Assembly: GCF_014905175.1 (NCBI RefSeq)
Contig: NC_057788.1
Location: forward strand, 14,843,404-14,907,403
DNA length: 64,000 bases
Direction of reading: 5' to 3'
Source of the DNA: Aphidius gifuensis
Taxonomy: Eukaryota > Arthropoda > Insecta > Hymenoptera > Braconidae
Shown: positions 46,395-56,289 of the stretch, piece after piece
Position numbering within the stretch: position 1 is the first letter of the stretch
Layout: each line of letters opens with the position of its first letter
Program-made: the position numbers and the translations under genes
The notes under the pieces: model-generated
Databases searched by the model: none
What the model saw: only the letters and a program-made list of their open reading frames with translations
Told to the model about the DNA's origin: nothing

Positions 46395-47457
46395 CCCTGG
46401 TGAAAATAACTTAGTTAATTAGTTAAAGTTTGCCAAAATCTTCAATTTTTGGCAAACATCGGCAAATTTTGACAAAATTCAACTAATTTTGGCAAATTTT
46501 GTCAAATTTTTTTTGTCAATATTTGTCAAATTTTGTCAATTTTAATAAATTTTTTCTTTTGATAAATTTTGGAAACATTTGACAAAATTTGTCTAATGTT
46601 GACAAATTTTGTCAAATTTTGTCAATCTTAATAAATTTTTTTTTTTGATAAATTTTGTCAAATTTTGTCAATCTTAATAAATTTTTTCTTTTGATAAATT
46701 TTGAAAACATTTGACAAAATTTGTCAAATTTTGTCTAATTTTGTCAAATTTTGTCAAATTTTGGCAATATTTGACAAATTTTGTAAATTATAATAATTTT
46801 TTTTTTTTGATAAATATTGCCAAAATTTGTCAATATTTGTCAATTATAATAATTTATTTTTTTTTGAAAAATTTTGAATACATTTGACAAAATTTGTCAA
46901 AATTAGACAAATTTTCTCAAACTTTGCCAAATTTTTTTTTAAACCGTTAATTTAGAAGAAACTATGAATTTGATAATTTTTTAAAATTTATCTATAAACC
47001 GGAAGATATCGTCGAATTGTTACCTTCCTTGCTACTGATGATATTAATTAATTAGAACAAAATAGAAAATAATATATTGATCAATGTTTCTCGCATGCAG
47101 GCATGTAATGTTCTGTTAATATATAGAGAAAATCATATATCCATCACTCATATGGTAATATTGAACAGATAGACAGATTTCTATAGATGATGTGTTAAAC
47201 TTATGAAAATGATATATAACTGTCGGAAATTGGGTACATAATATGATTATGCAGACAACATAACTAGGTTTTTTTTTTTTTTCAATTTAAATAATTTTAG
47301 CAAAATTTGACAAAATTAGATTGTCCGTAAATTGAGGAGTCCCAATTTCCTCTCAAAATTTGCCAAATTTTGACTAAATTTGCTAAATTTTGACTAAATT
47401 TGCCAAATAATTTTTAACAAATTTTGTCAAATTTTATCAAAATTATTTTCACCAGGG
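46395..47457. mobile_element. Themed fold-back: TTTTGTCAAA array with CCCTGGTGAAAATAA ends
   Basis: Ends CCCTGGTGAAAATAACTTAG and AATTATTTTCACCAGGG. Flanking arrays are reiterated AATTTTGTCAAATTTTG on the left and TTTGCCAAATTTTGAC on the right. Between them (about 46930-47280) lies unique sequence with CTCGCATGCAGGCATG. Its interior recurs inverted at 56290-57310. Confidence 0.88.
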
Positions 47458-47931
47458 GATGTTTTGGTTATTAAAATGGCTGTTACATGAATACGAAATG
47501 CTATCAAATACATGATTTTTTTTCTGTGTTTCTGTCCCGAACGAGCCCCTGGAATTCTAACGTGACCGTCATGTTTTTTTCTGGTCACGTCACAAAAACG
47601 TGACAGTAGTTTGACCGTCACTAACAAAATTTTTTTTTTTGTTACAATTTCTTCAATTTATAAAATATTTAGATAGACAGAATCGGGACCATTAGGATTT
47701 TCTCGGTCAAAAAACCTATTATTTTTACATATTTTTTGATATACTTTACATATTACTCGATTCATGTAATTATTATTGCTTAATTTATTTATTCAATATT
47801 TATACCATAGTATTCTAGAATAAATAAAACAGAAGACTGTGTTTCGTTGTCACTTTTTTATTCGTTTTTAGTAAATGAAACTGGCTGAGGATGTTCACTC
47901 ACACCATGTTGTATGGGCAGTGATGACAACT
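47458..47931. other. Spacer with GGTCACGTCACAAAA words
   Basis: At 47560-47625 TGACCGTCATG, GGTCACGTCACAAAAACGTG and TTTGACCGTCAC form a small themed block, akin to 52780-52900. The rest is AT-rich. Confidence 0.45.
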
Positions 47932-48066
47932 GCGGTCCAATTCACGGGACAATTTGTTTACAAGTTAGATATATTTTTTTTACATGAAATTCACATATAA
48001 AAGCTTCACAAGCCTCGCCAGTGGAAGAAAAAAGCCCTCAATTGTAAAACCCTGTAAATTAGACTG
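47932..48066. mobile_element. GCAGTCCAATTCA MITE, short copy
   Basis: Begins GCGGTCCAATTCACGGG and ends TGTAAATTAGACTGC, with GAAATTCACATATAAAAGC in the core. Shorter (about 135 bp) and more diverged than the 164-bp copies. Confidence 0.75.
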
Positions 48067-48261
48067 CCGGGGTAGAGTTCTGCTGGACTTTATCTTCACC
48101 ACCAATCTGGAGGTCATCAATCAAAGTACCTACTTTGTTAACGAGTGTAAGGAGATCGGTGATAGGCCAACGAAGAACACGCTTTAAGTGGGGAATAAGA
48201 TTGAGATTTGGTGAGCATCGATGAGCCAATGCTGTCAGATCATCGATACATTCAATTTGAG

Positions 48262-48403
48262 TAGAGTGGGTATAATCAGAGTGGTGCCAATAGCGGGTTC
48301 AGTTCCGCCATATCCTGCTTTTTATATGTAGTTGGTATAGCAGAGTGACATCACTTCTGGGCAGCTTTTCGCCTTTGGCACCACTCGGCTTATACCCACT
48401 CTA
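48262..48403. mobile_element. TAGAGTGGGTATAA MITE, copy 2, inside the LINE
   Basis: Ends TAGAGTGGGTATAATCAGAG and CGGCTTATACCCACTCTA carry the 8-bp duplication AATTTGAG (48254-48261 and 48404-48411). Removing it and one repeat restores the LINE frame ..RYIQFEL. Same family as 24016-24204. Confidence 0.93.
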
Positions 48404-48489
48404 AATTTGAGCTAACTGTAGTGACCTCAGCGGAGAGCACGTGCAGTTTCCATAAACTACGCAGGGCTGACTGTGCGTTTGAGCACAGT

Positions 48490-48750
48490 AAGGAAGTTGC
48501 TTACATGTTAATTTCTTTAGCTAAATAAATTCTTTATAAATTAACAGATAAGCAACTTCTTTTCCTTAGCTATTTTTCCCATAGCTTTTTTTTTATTGAA
48601 ATAAATAAAAAGCTACGGAATAAATGGTAGCTAAAGAAAGGATGTTGCCTACCTGTTAATTTCTTTGGCTAAATTAATTCTTTAGAAATTAACAGGTAAG
48701 CAACATCCTTTTCTTAATCATTTGTCAGTAGTAATTTAATTTATTATAAT
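48490..48750. repeat. GCTAAGG/GTTGCC fold-back pair
   Basis: Two successive hairpins: GTAAGGAAGTTGCTTACATG with its inverse, then AGGATGTTGCCTACCTGTTA with its inverse. The second is almost identical to 12640-12830, including downstream AATTTATTATAATAAATTAC. Confidence 0.75.
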
Positions 48751-49001
48751 AAATTACAAGCATAAAAAATTCATTTTATATAAAAAATATTCTATATCAA
48801 TTCAAAAAATGCCGAGAAATGAAGGTAGGTAAAATAGTTTAAGAAAAAAGTCGGTCTTGTAGAAAGTATATATCGTCGCGTTTTGTCTTTCTGTCTGTCT
48901 CATTTTCTATCTCTTTCTACGACGAAAATTGGTTTTCTGCGCTGAAGCACGGTGCGTCTAGTAATAAATATAAGCCGCCTCCGATTCCTATGTAGTGTTG
49001 G

Positions 49002-49253
49002 CCCTGGTAGAAATATTCCTCCGACTTTTTTCCGACTTTTCTTCAACTTTTTTCCGCCATTTCTCCAACCTGAAATGTAGTCCAACTTTTTTCTAACTTT
49101 TTTCCAACCTTTCTTCAACAAAAAATTTACTCCAACTTTTTTCCAACTGCTTTCTAACTTTTCTCCAACCATGGGTCATTTTCGTAAAAGGGTGGAGAAA
49201 GTTGGAAAAAAGGTGGAGAAAGTTGGAAAAAGTGAGAAATATTTTTACCAGGG
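49002..49253. mobile_element. Themed fold-back: ACTTTTTTCCAAC array with CCCTGGTAGAAATA ends
   Basis: Starts CCCTGGTAGAAATATTCCTC, followed by repeated CCAACTTTTTTC words; the right part reads GGAGAAAGTTGGAAAAA and ends ATATTTTTACCAGGG before a G-run of about ten. Interrupts the LINE remnant. Confidence 0.85.
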
Positions 49254-49648
49254 GGGGGGGGCTGGTTTGAGACTGAGATGGGAAAAAAGATCGCATTTTT
49301 CCCAGCAAAGTTAAACACCGCGGGCGAAATCGAGGACGCGGTGACATTCTTACAAGACGCAATGATTAAAGCGTACAAAAACGACGTTTCATGAACGTGA
49401 TAAGGGATGTGAGTGAATGGTGGTGTAGTAATTTACAAATACTGAGAACCGAGGTCCGAAGGGCCTTGAACGAAGTACTCAAGACCGGAAAGCCTGGCGT
49501 GGGTGAGTGATATAAGGCTCTACAAAAAAGGTTTCATGGTGGATTCTCTGGCGATTTTTTAACTCCACTAGGTGTCCCTTCTTTTTTTTACCCCTTCTTT
49601 GAGCGTTTGAGCATAACTAGTTAAGAAGGGGAGCTCAAACGCTAGGAG

Positions 49649-49770
49649 AGGTGGAAATCCGCCAGAAAATCCGCCGTGAAAGAATACACCTAAAGAATTG
49701 AAGCGAGCTGTGTAGGCGGCTAAAAATAGGTGTATTCTTTCACGGCGGATTTTCTGGCGGATTTCCACCT
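49649..49770. mobile_element. Small hairpin AGGTGGAAATCCGCC
   Basis: Arms of about 46 bp (AGGTGGAAATCCGCCAGAAA ... CGGCGGATTTTCTGGCGG and TTTCCACCT) enclose a 30-bp loop with GCGAGCTGTGTAGGCGG. A partial duplicate of one arm occurs at 49530-49570. Neighbouring CCACTAG-GT/AT-TCCCTTC words are also duplicated. Confidence 0.85.
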
Positions 49771-49799
49771 CCACTAGATATCCCTTCTTTTTTTTACCC

Positions 49800-50140
49800 T
49801 TATTTTTTTTTTGTCATTTTTTCGTCACATTTCTCCGTCACAAATGGTATTTTTTTTAAATCTCCAAAATAGTTGTAAAAAAGACTGCACAAAATATTTT
49901 GTCATTTTTCGTCACATTTTCACCGTAACATGTGGTATTTTTTTTTTTAATCTTCAGAATAGTTGTAAAAAAGACTGTCACAAAATATTTTGTCATTTTT
50001 TCGTCACAAAATTTTCTTTTAAAAAAGCTAGATAAGAAAATTTCTTAGAGAAATGCATATTATTAAAAAAAAAACACATAAAATTGAAATTATTTTTTTT
50101 CTATCAAATCAAGTCAAAAATTTAATATACGAGAACCACC
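49800..50140. repeat. TCGTCACATTTT themed block
   Basis: Two to three tandem units of about 110 bp contain AAATAGTTGTAAAAAAGACTG or GAATAGTTGTAAAAAAGACTG, ATATTTTGTCATTTTTCGTC and TCACA. A matching GTCACAAAA block with ACATCCCT is at 52780-52900; the pair could be ends of one larger element opened by other insertions. Confidence 0.6.
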
Positions 50141-50149
50141 GGGCGCGCT

Positions 50150-52040
50150 TCGCGCGCCTGTTTTTTTTATAACGATGAGAAAATAGTTTTTTAAAAATAA
50201 TTATCACAATCATACTCTCTCTTGTTGTCATTTTTCATTGAGCTTTTTTGTAAAAATAGTAACTCACATTTATTCAATTATTTTCATGGTTTTTTAGTAA
50301 TAATTTTCAAAAAAAAACAACACTGTTCACACGAATAAAAGACAATTTCTAAAAAAGATAGAGTTGAAACAAAACTCACTTTTTTATGACATTTTTGTGG
50401 ATGTTTAGTTTGAATATTTTTTATTTTACTATTTAGTTTTTCATGGCTGAGTATTTTCGATAACTTAATCATTCAGTTACAAAAAGAGCAAACTATAATT
50501 ATGTTTTCTTGTGTCTTTTAAAAAACCCTTCTCACAATTTACCCATAATACTTCATTCATCAAAGTCTCGATCACTTTATTTTCAATTCTTTTATTTCTG
50601 TAATGCAATTGCAAATCAATTAATTGAATATTTCATTTCAAAATTACTCATGTTCATAATGAAATATTTCTAAATAGAATTTTCCCGAAATCATGATTCT
50701 TATACTCAAAAAACACTTCATGAAAAAAACTACAAAAAAAAAAAAAATGTAAATTTTATGAATTAATATGGTTAAGCTTGTGTGCCTATTTCAAAATCTT
50801 CTTTTTCAATTATTTTTTATTAATGTTGATTATTAATTTTCAAAAAAATTTCGACATCATATTTTCACGAATAACAGATAATTTATAAAACAATAAAATT
50901 TTCGGCAACCTTTGTTGAATAAAAATTCATTTCTTTGTAACATTTTTGTGCTTACTTCAAACATTTTTCATTTTACTATTCCGTTTTCAGGGGTATGTAT
51001 ATTTTTGATGAATTAATCATTCATTCTCACATAGAGCAAATTATTATGTTCTTATGTATTTCAAAAAAACCCTTCTTTATACATATGATCCCGAGTGAAA
51101 ATCTGGTCAGGCTAGCCTGATTTGACTTCAAGTCTTGATCAAGATGTTCTCTTAACACGGGAATCCTGATCAAAATTTGATCAAGATGCTTGATTAAGGA
51201 TAACTCGATCAAAATTGGATCAAGGAAACCTTAACTCATCCTTATTAAGGCCAGCCTGATCAAGAATTGATCAAGGAAACCTTAACTTATCCTTAATAAG
51301 GCCAGCCTGATCAAGAATTGATCAAGGAAACCTTAACTTATCTTTATTAAGGCCAGCCTGATCAAGAATTGATCGATTAATATATATTTCGGTACTTGTA
51401 TCTTTTTGAAGATCACGATCGAGATTGGATCAAGGAAACCTTAACTTATCCTCAATAAGGCCGATTTGATCCAAACTTGATCAAGAATTGATCAGTTATT
51501 ATATATTTCGGTACTTGTATTTTTTTATTGTTTAATCCATTAATTGTTACAATTACATTCACTAATTACATTCACATTCTTTCACTAATAAAATGATTTT
51601 TTTAATAAAAACGACGCTAAGCATGGCCTAAATATATAAACTCCTTAAAACCATCATGTGTATCGATTCCTTCCGTGGCCGAACGAGCCCCCTTAGTACG
51701 TACAATCTAATCTTTGTCCATCTGAAACCCGGTAGGTGCGCTTGTTAGGAAAAAAAAAATTGTCTCTTTAATTACCTCTCTCTCTTTTTTTTTCGCTGGG
51801 TAATTAGAAAAAAATGTTATAATTAGAAATAATATTATAATTTTTGTTTTTTGATCATGTAAACATCATCAAGTTTTGATTAAGCATCTTGGTCAAGAAT
51901 GGATTTGAATTTAATGTTGCCTGATCAAGTTTTGATCAAGACTTGATTTCAATTTCCACTCGGGATATACTTCATTCATCAAACTCTCGATTACTTTATT
52001 TTTCAATTTTTCTTAGTTCTGTGATGTAAATAAATATTTT
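50150..52040 (+). repeat. Old tandem duplication of about 540 bp, second unit split
   Basis: The unit around 50225-50610 and the unit around 50800-51085 plus 51965-52040 share landmarks in order: TAATTTTCAAAAAAA, ACATTTTTGTGG/ACATTTTTGTGC, TTTTACTATT, AATCATTCA, AGAGCAAA, AAAACCCTTCT, TACTTCATTCATCAAA. The second unit is interrupted by 51090-51964. A GGCGCGCTTCGCGCGCC hairpin sits at 50142-50160. No coding frame is conserved. Confidence 0.7.
51090..51964. mobile_element. Themed fold-back: TTGATCAAG array with CCCGAGTGAAAAT ends
   Basis: Ends CCCGAGTGAAAATCTGG and GATTTCAATTTCCACTCGGG. The left half has repeated CTGATCAAGAATTGATCAAG and GGAAACCTTAACTTATCC words in at least four near-identical tandem units of about 55-60 bp; the right end has GATCAAGTTTTGATCAAGAC. 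The undisturbed duplicate at about 50540 shows the empty site. Confidence 0.88.
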
Positions 52041-52950
52041 GTCATTTAATTGTTAAAAAAATGTTTGAGAACTTCATCGAAAAAATTGCCTATAGCTTAG
52101 ATACATGAAAATCTTGTGAGACTAAAATATAATTTAAAAACTATTTTTTGTTCAAGCGATCTGTCAAATCGTGATTTCGAAATATATAAACAAATAAATT
52201 TATTGATTACCTTAACGACGAAAAAAAAAAATTGTGTGAGAGTGACTGAGAAAGAAAATTTGTTTATTTATTTTATTAACAACAGACAAAGAAAAAATGA
52301 CAAATGACATGTGAGTGACAGAGAAAACAAAATAACCAATTAAATATTCGGAAGATCGATGACAACTGTCCTTTTTATATAAGGAATCAATATATATTTT
52401 TTATGTTTAACATTTAATATCGTTTTAATTTTTTTCATATTAAATGTAAGTTCATAGAATTGATATTTAATTCTTAAATGTTATTTAATAATTTAGTTGT
52501 TAAATTTAATATTTTATGTTAAATGTTTAACATTAAATATTGTTTTTTTTAAATTATATTAATTAAAAACTTATTCAATTGATATTTCATTTATTGTTTA
52601 ATTAAATAAATTTATATTTGTATGAAAAAAGAAAAACAATAATAAATGTTGAACATTCAACACAAAATAATAAATTTTTACAATTAAATCTCAATTTGAT
52701 AAATTAGTTGATTAAATAATTTTTTATTATTTTTTAATAGAAAAAAAATTGTTAGATGGCATTCTAGATGTAAAACTGACGGTCAGTCGATAAGTCGTCA
52801 TAAATTTGGTCACAAAAGTTTGGTCATAAAAATGGTCACGATTTTGACGGCGTCACAAAACGGTCATGTGACGGTCACAAAATTTTTTCACATCCCTAAG
52901 TACACCGTTAATAAATTCATTAGTTATCCTAAAGTACTATACAATAAAAT
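52041..52950. other. AT-rich stretch with TTAAATGTTTAACATTAAAT words
   Basis: From 52400 to 52700 TTAAATGTT, AACATTTAAT and TTAATTAAA words recur, a weak theme without clear ends. 52757-52895 is the GGTCACAAAA block. No gene supported. Confidence 0.5.
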
Positions 52951-52954
52951 ATAG

Positions 52955-53218
52955 TGTCGTTCTTTTAGAGCTGATAGAAACACTGAGAGTTTCAACTGCG
53001 TAGTGTATTGTGAAAACATTGGTTTTGAAATTATTGAAAGTATTGTAAAGTTTAAAGTCAACAAGGTCCAATGGATTAGCGGAAACACAATAAATTTATT
53101 AGAAAAGTCAAAAAAAGCTTTGCAGACCGATTTCATATTTAATGTTGTCGATGTTAAAAAAAATGTTTTGTCGATTGAGCCATCGCTATCAATTCGATTT
53201 TTGCTTTCAGAGCTTTAA
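52955..53218 (+). CDS. Unidentified exon-like ORF, C-terminal end of a protein
   Basis: The frame is open for 87 codons to a TAA. An acceptor-like TTCTTTTAG ends at 52968, and from there it reads ADRNTESFNCVVYCENIGFE, IIESIVKFKVNKVQWISGNT, then LLEKSKKALQTDF and ends SIRFLLSEL. Codon choice is more balanced (GTC, GAT, CAG, TCG) than in random AT-rich frames nearby, and the peptide is not low complexity. No upstream exon is visible. It may be an orphan exon of a decayed or captured gene. I cannot assign a family. Confidence 0.35.
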   Translation, partial: CRSFRADRNTESFNCVVYCENIGFEIIESIVKFKVNKVQWISGNTINLLEKSKKALQTDFIFNVVDVKKNVLSIEPSLSIRFLLSEL

Positions 53219-53518
53219 TGTTAAATAATTGTTGGAAAATTGATTGAATATGTCAGATGTACTGAATGTAAAAGAAGTTTTTTTTTATTCTTTTCATTTT
53301 TTTATTCTTTTTATTTTTTTTTTATTCTGCTTATTCGTTAAAAAAACTCATTTCTTCATGCAAAACAAATGGACAATGTCGTAACGTATCAATAAATACA
53401 CCTATATGTTTTGTAAATTACAAATTGCAACAAATTATATGATATCGATAATTACTAATAAAAATTCTTGATTCCTACATTGGGTATCTACATTATTTTT
53501 TTCCAAAATAATCATAAA

Positions 53519-53812
53519 CCCTGCATTTCTGATAACTCATAATTTCATAGTAACCGTTAAATAACCAAAAGATAACCATTACTTAATTGCCGAAAAAATT
53601 ATCAGTTTGAACGGTTATGGAACCCTGAAATAACCGTTAGAAATTCGTTAAAAAACCGTTTAATAATGGTTACAATCACGCATCATGCATGGTTTATAGA
53701 GTTATTCAACAGTTTAATAATGGTTATTAAAGCATTAAATAACCTGAAATGAACCGAACCAACAAATAACCATTAATGAACCAAGAAAAATGTTTGCACC
53801 GTTGCGTCAGGG
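53519..53812. mobile_element. Themed element: AATAACCGTTA array, CCCTG ends
   Basis: Begins CCCTGCATTTCTGATAAC and ends GCGTCAGGG, only the outer five or six bases clearly inverse. The interior is packed with ATAACCGTTA, TAACCATTA and AATAATGGTTA words in both orientations. Confidence 0.65.
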
Positions 53813-54118
53813 TATTGTTTAAACTTCAAGTTCTCTTTTTGATAAGAATTAAAAATTATATATTTTAGAAATTGGAATGTAAATTGCTAACGTTAAATAC
53901 TTTTCGCGTTTTTTAATAAATAATAAATTACTATTTTTGAATTGTTCCATAAATAAGCATTCTTATTTTTTAATAAATAGAAATTTTCCATGAAAAGTTT
54001 GCCAATGGTAAAAATTAGTTGCCTCGAAGATTTTGAATGTATTTCAATACGAAGGGTTATAAAAGTGACCGGGTATGAATATACTAATGTAAAATGTGGA
54101 TTATTATTTACACTATAA
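53813..54118. other. Spacer, no gene
   Basis: AT-rich; the - strand frame 53893-54204 runs into the next element and is not trusted. Confidence 0.45.
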
Positions 54119-55077
54119 CCCAGGTAGGAGTTCTCGGGCTTGAACAACTGTGCCAGGCTTGTGCGAGGGTCGTGTATCAAGCCTTGGGAGCACAGGCTTG
54201 ACACAAGCTTGTGCCCATTGTTTTCCCTGGCCTCACACGAGCCTTGTTAACACAGGCTTGACACAAGACTGTCCCCGTTGTTTTTAACCAGCCTCACACA
54301 GGCCTCAATAGTCCAAGCCTGTGTCAAGCCTGTTTTTTTTGTTTTCCCGGCCTCACACGAGCCTCGTTAACACAGGCTTGACACAAGACTGTCCCTGTTG
54401 TTTTTCCCCGTCTCACACAGGCCTCAATAGTCCAAGCTGGTGTCAAGCCTGTTTTTTTTGTTTTCCCCGGCCTCACACGAGCCTTGTGTCAAGCCCGTTT
54501 TACCAAGCCTCACACGGGACTTGACTTGTGCATATATTCAATTAAAAAAAAAAAAAAATAATTAATTAGATCTATAAATTGTGAATAGAAATTTTAAATA
54601 AAAATTATTAGGTTTTGACTATTGTGCCAGGCTTTTACAAGGACTGTGTATTGACTCTCGAATAAATTCATTCATATAAAAAATTTTGACTGACTCTTTC
54701 ATGAATCCCCCGTGGTCAACTCGATAGAGCATTGGAGTTCCACGTAGGAGACCTAGGATCGATCCCCCGTTATGCCGTTTATTTTCGTTCATATAATCAT
54801 CGTTAATTTGAATTGTATCGCGTAAAAAATAATAATGATAACTTAATAAATTAATAATAATTGTTTATTTATATTTTTTTATAATTTTTTTTGCAAGCCG
54901 GTGTCAAGCCTGGGAACACAAGCCTGTGTCAAGCCCGATACACTAGTCCGACACCAGCAAATACATCGTGAACATTCCAGACTTGACACGAGCTTGTGTC
55001 TCAGGCCTGACACAGGCCCGAGAGCCGGGTAATCAGGCTTGTCCCAGGCTTGTGCCCGTCGTCACTTCCTACCTGGG
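54119..55077. mobile_element. Themed fold-back: GCTTGACACAAGC array with CCCAGGTAGGA ends, tRNA-like insert
   Basis: Ends CCCAGGTAGGAGTTCTCGGG and CGTCACTTCCTACCTGGG. CACAGGCTTGACACAAG, GCCTCACACGAGCC and GTGTCAAGCCTG words fill both sides, with two to three tandem units of about 115 bp in 54190-54490. At 54715-54775 there is a tRNA-like stretch: A-box-like TGGTCAACTCGATAGAGC, GGAGTTCCAC, and B-box-like GGATCGATCC. The same stretch is present, more decayed, in 13650-14226. Confidence 0.85.
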
Positions 55078-55306
55078 GAAGTAAAACTTCTTTAGAATGG
55101 ATAGTGAGAACAAGTGTTTAAGTTTAATTAAATTTGTTTGATGTATATACATACGTTAGTTATTTGATTCAAATCATGATTTATATTACAATCATATAAT
55201 TAGTATTGCTTTTGTTGTTGTTTAGTTGTTCTAGCTGTCATTGAGAAACAAAATGGAAAAAAATTACTCCATCAAAATTTTTGTTATGTATATTTATATT
55301 TTTCAG

Positions 55307-55504
55307 GCTTTAACATGTCTGATTATAGAAGGGAGGTAAATGCATTATTCAACAATCTTGGAAGCTTGAGTGATCTGAAGATGATATATCGGAAAAATAG
55401 TAAACGTTATCATCGTGATAAAAATCTTTAAGATCCTCAAGCAACTGGAAGGACTCAGTATTTTTTGAACATTTATCAACAATTCGAGAGACATTTTTCG
55501 ATTG
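55307..55504 (+). pseudogene. Broken J-domain-like exon
   Basis: After an acceptor-like TATTTTTCAG the frame reads MSDYRREVNALFNNLG, SLSDLKMIYRKNSKRYHRDK, then NL and a TAA stop; it resumes in the same frame as DPQATGRTQYFLNIYQQFER before a GTAATT donor-like site. The pattern Y-R-K-x-S-x-x-Y-H-x-D-K-N followed by D-P-x-A-T matches helix II, the loop and helix III of DnaJ proteins. The HPD tripeptide is HRD and the stop interrupts the loop, so it is likely non-functional. Alternatively it is a single exon of a diverged gene with a sequencing error. Confidence 0.45.
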
Positions 55505-55560
55505 GTAATTTTTTTTTTTTTAAATAATATTATAATTGAAATCGTCCAATACACATTTTA

Positions 55561-56285
55561 TAATATGAATTGCTCTTCTTAAGATATTGCTCAGAGATTT
55601 CAGAGACAGTTCAATAAATAGATTCTGAATAAATTAAATTAAAACCACTTACCTCATTTTAGCTATTTTTTTGTTAAAACTTGTAGTTTTTTGGTCGGCC
55701 ATCAAAAAAGTGCCCTCTAAATGGTCGGCCATTATTATTTTCTTATTTAGGGCATTATTACCAATCGATTGGGCCTATTTTGAATCGTTATGCGATGAGG
55801 TAAGTTAACTTACCTCATCCACCTACTTTGACCGTCAGCCACCCCCTGTCGTTCCACCAAAACGGTCAGCCACTGAAGCTGCTTATTGTACTCGTCGAGA
55901 CACGTCGAATAAACGTATTTCAAATCGTTATGCGATGAGGTAAGAAAAAGCACGATGGGCTACCTAACTATTAATAAAAAAAAAAATAAACGACCAAAAA
56001 ATTTCAAAAAAATATCGGAGAGTCTACAGATGAAGCGTCGTCGATTGAATCATTGCCGGATCCGATCCGTCAATATTTGAAATTGGGCCCTGTAGAAAAA
56101 TGGCACTATCACAACTGATAAGGGCCAAAAATTGAAAATAAATATGATGATTGCTTTTGGGAAAAAAAATGGAACCTAATGGGCTTCATAGAAGCCAATT
56201 CGATTCATAACTTTTATTTTTATCGCGAAATAACAAAAAGTCACACGAAAAGTGAAAACATAAGTGTCCTACGGAACACTAAATA
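55561..56285. repeat. Repeat-derived spacer: duplicated TTATGCGATGAGGTAAG and 55980 unit
   Basis: TTATGCGATGAGGTAAG occurs at about 55788 and 55928, a direct repeat of about 140 bp. 55980-56280 is the third unit of the family at 35500-36060. No gene. Confidence 0.55.
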
Positions 56286-56289
56286 TCCT

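Larger units (their letters stand above)
48070..49550 (+). pseudogene. Non-LTR retrotransposon ORF2 endonuclease remnants (Jockey/R1-like)
   Basis: Three collinear pieces on the + strand resemble the apurinic-type endonuclease domain and the start of the linker in insect LINEs. The first (48070-48261) reads LLDFIFTTNLEVINQS and later SIDEPMLSDHRYIQFE, with the typical SDHRYI signature. It continues after the nested MITE at 48404-48480 as ELTVVTSAES. The last (49275-49550) reads FPAKLNTAGEIEDAVTFL, QDAMIKAY, then WWCSNLQILRTEVRRALNEV and YKALQKRF. Stops and frame changes break it, and three other elements interrupt it. No reverse transcriptase follows. Clade assignment is by remembered motif only. 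Confidence 0.75.

Noticed and set aside
54321..54524. Ser/Cys-rich ORF with internal repeats
   Set aside because: Pure translation of the GCTTGACAC theme units.
54705..54790. Functional tRNA gene
   Set aside because: A- and B-box-like words are present but I cannot fold a proper acceptor stem and anticodon arm; more likely a tRNA-derived relic.
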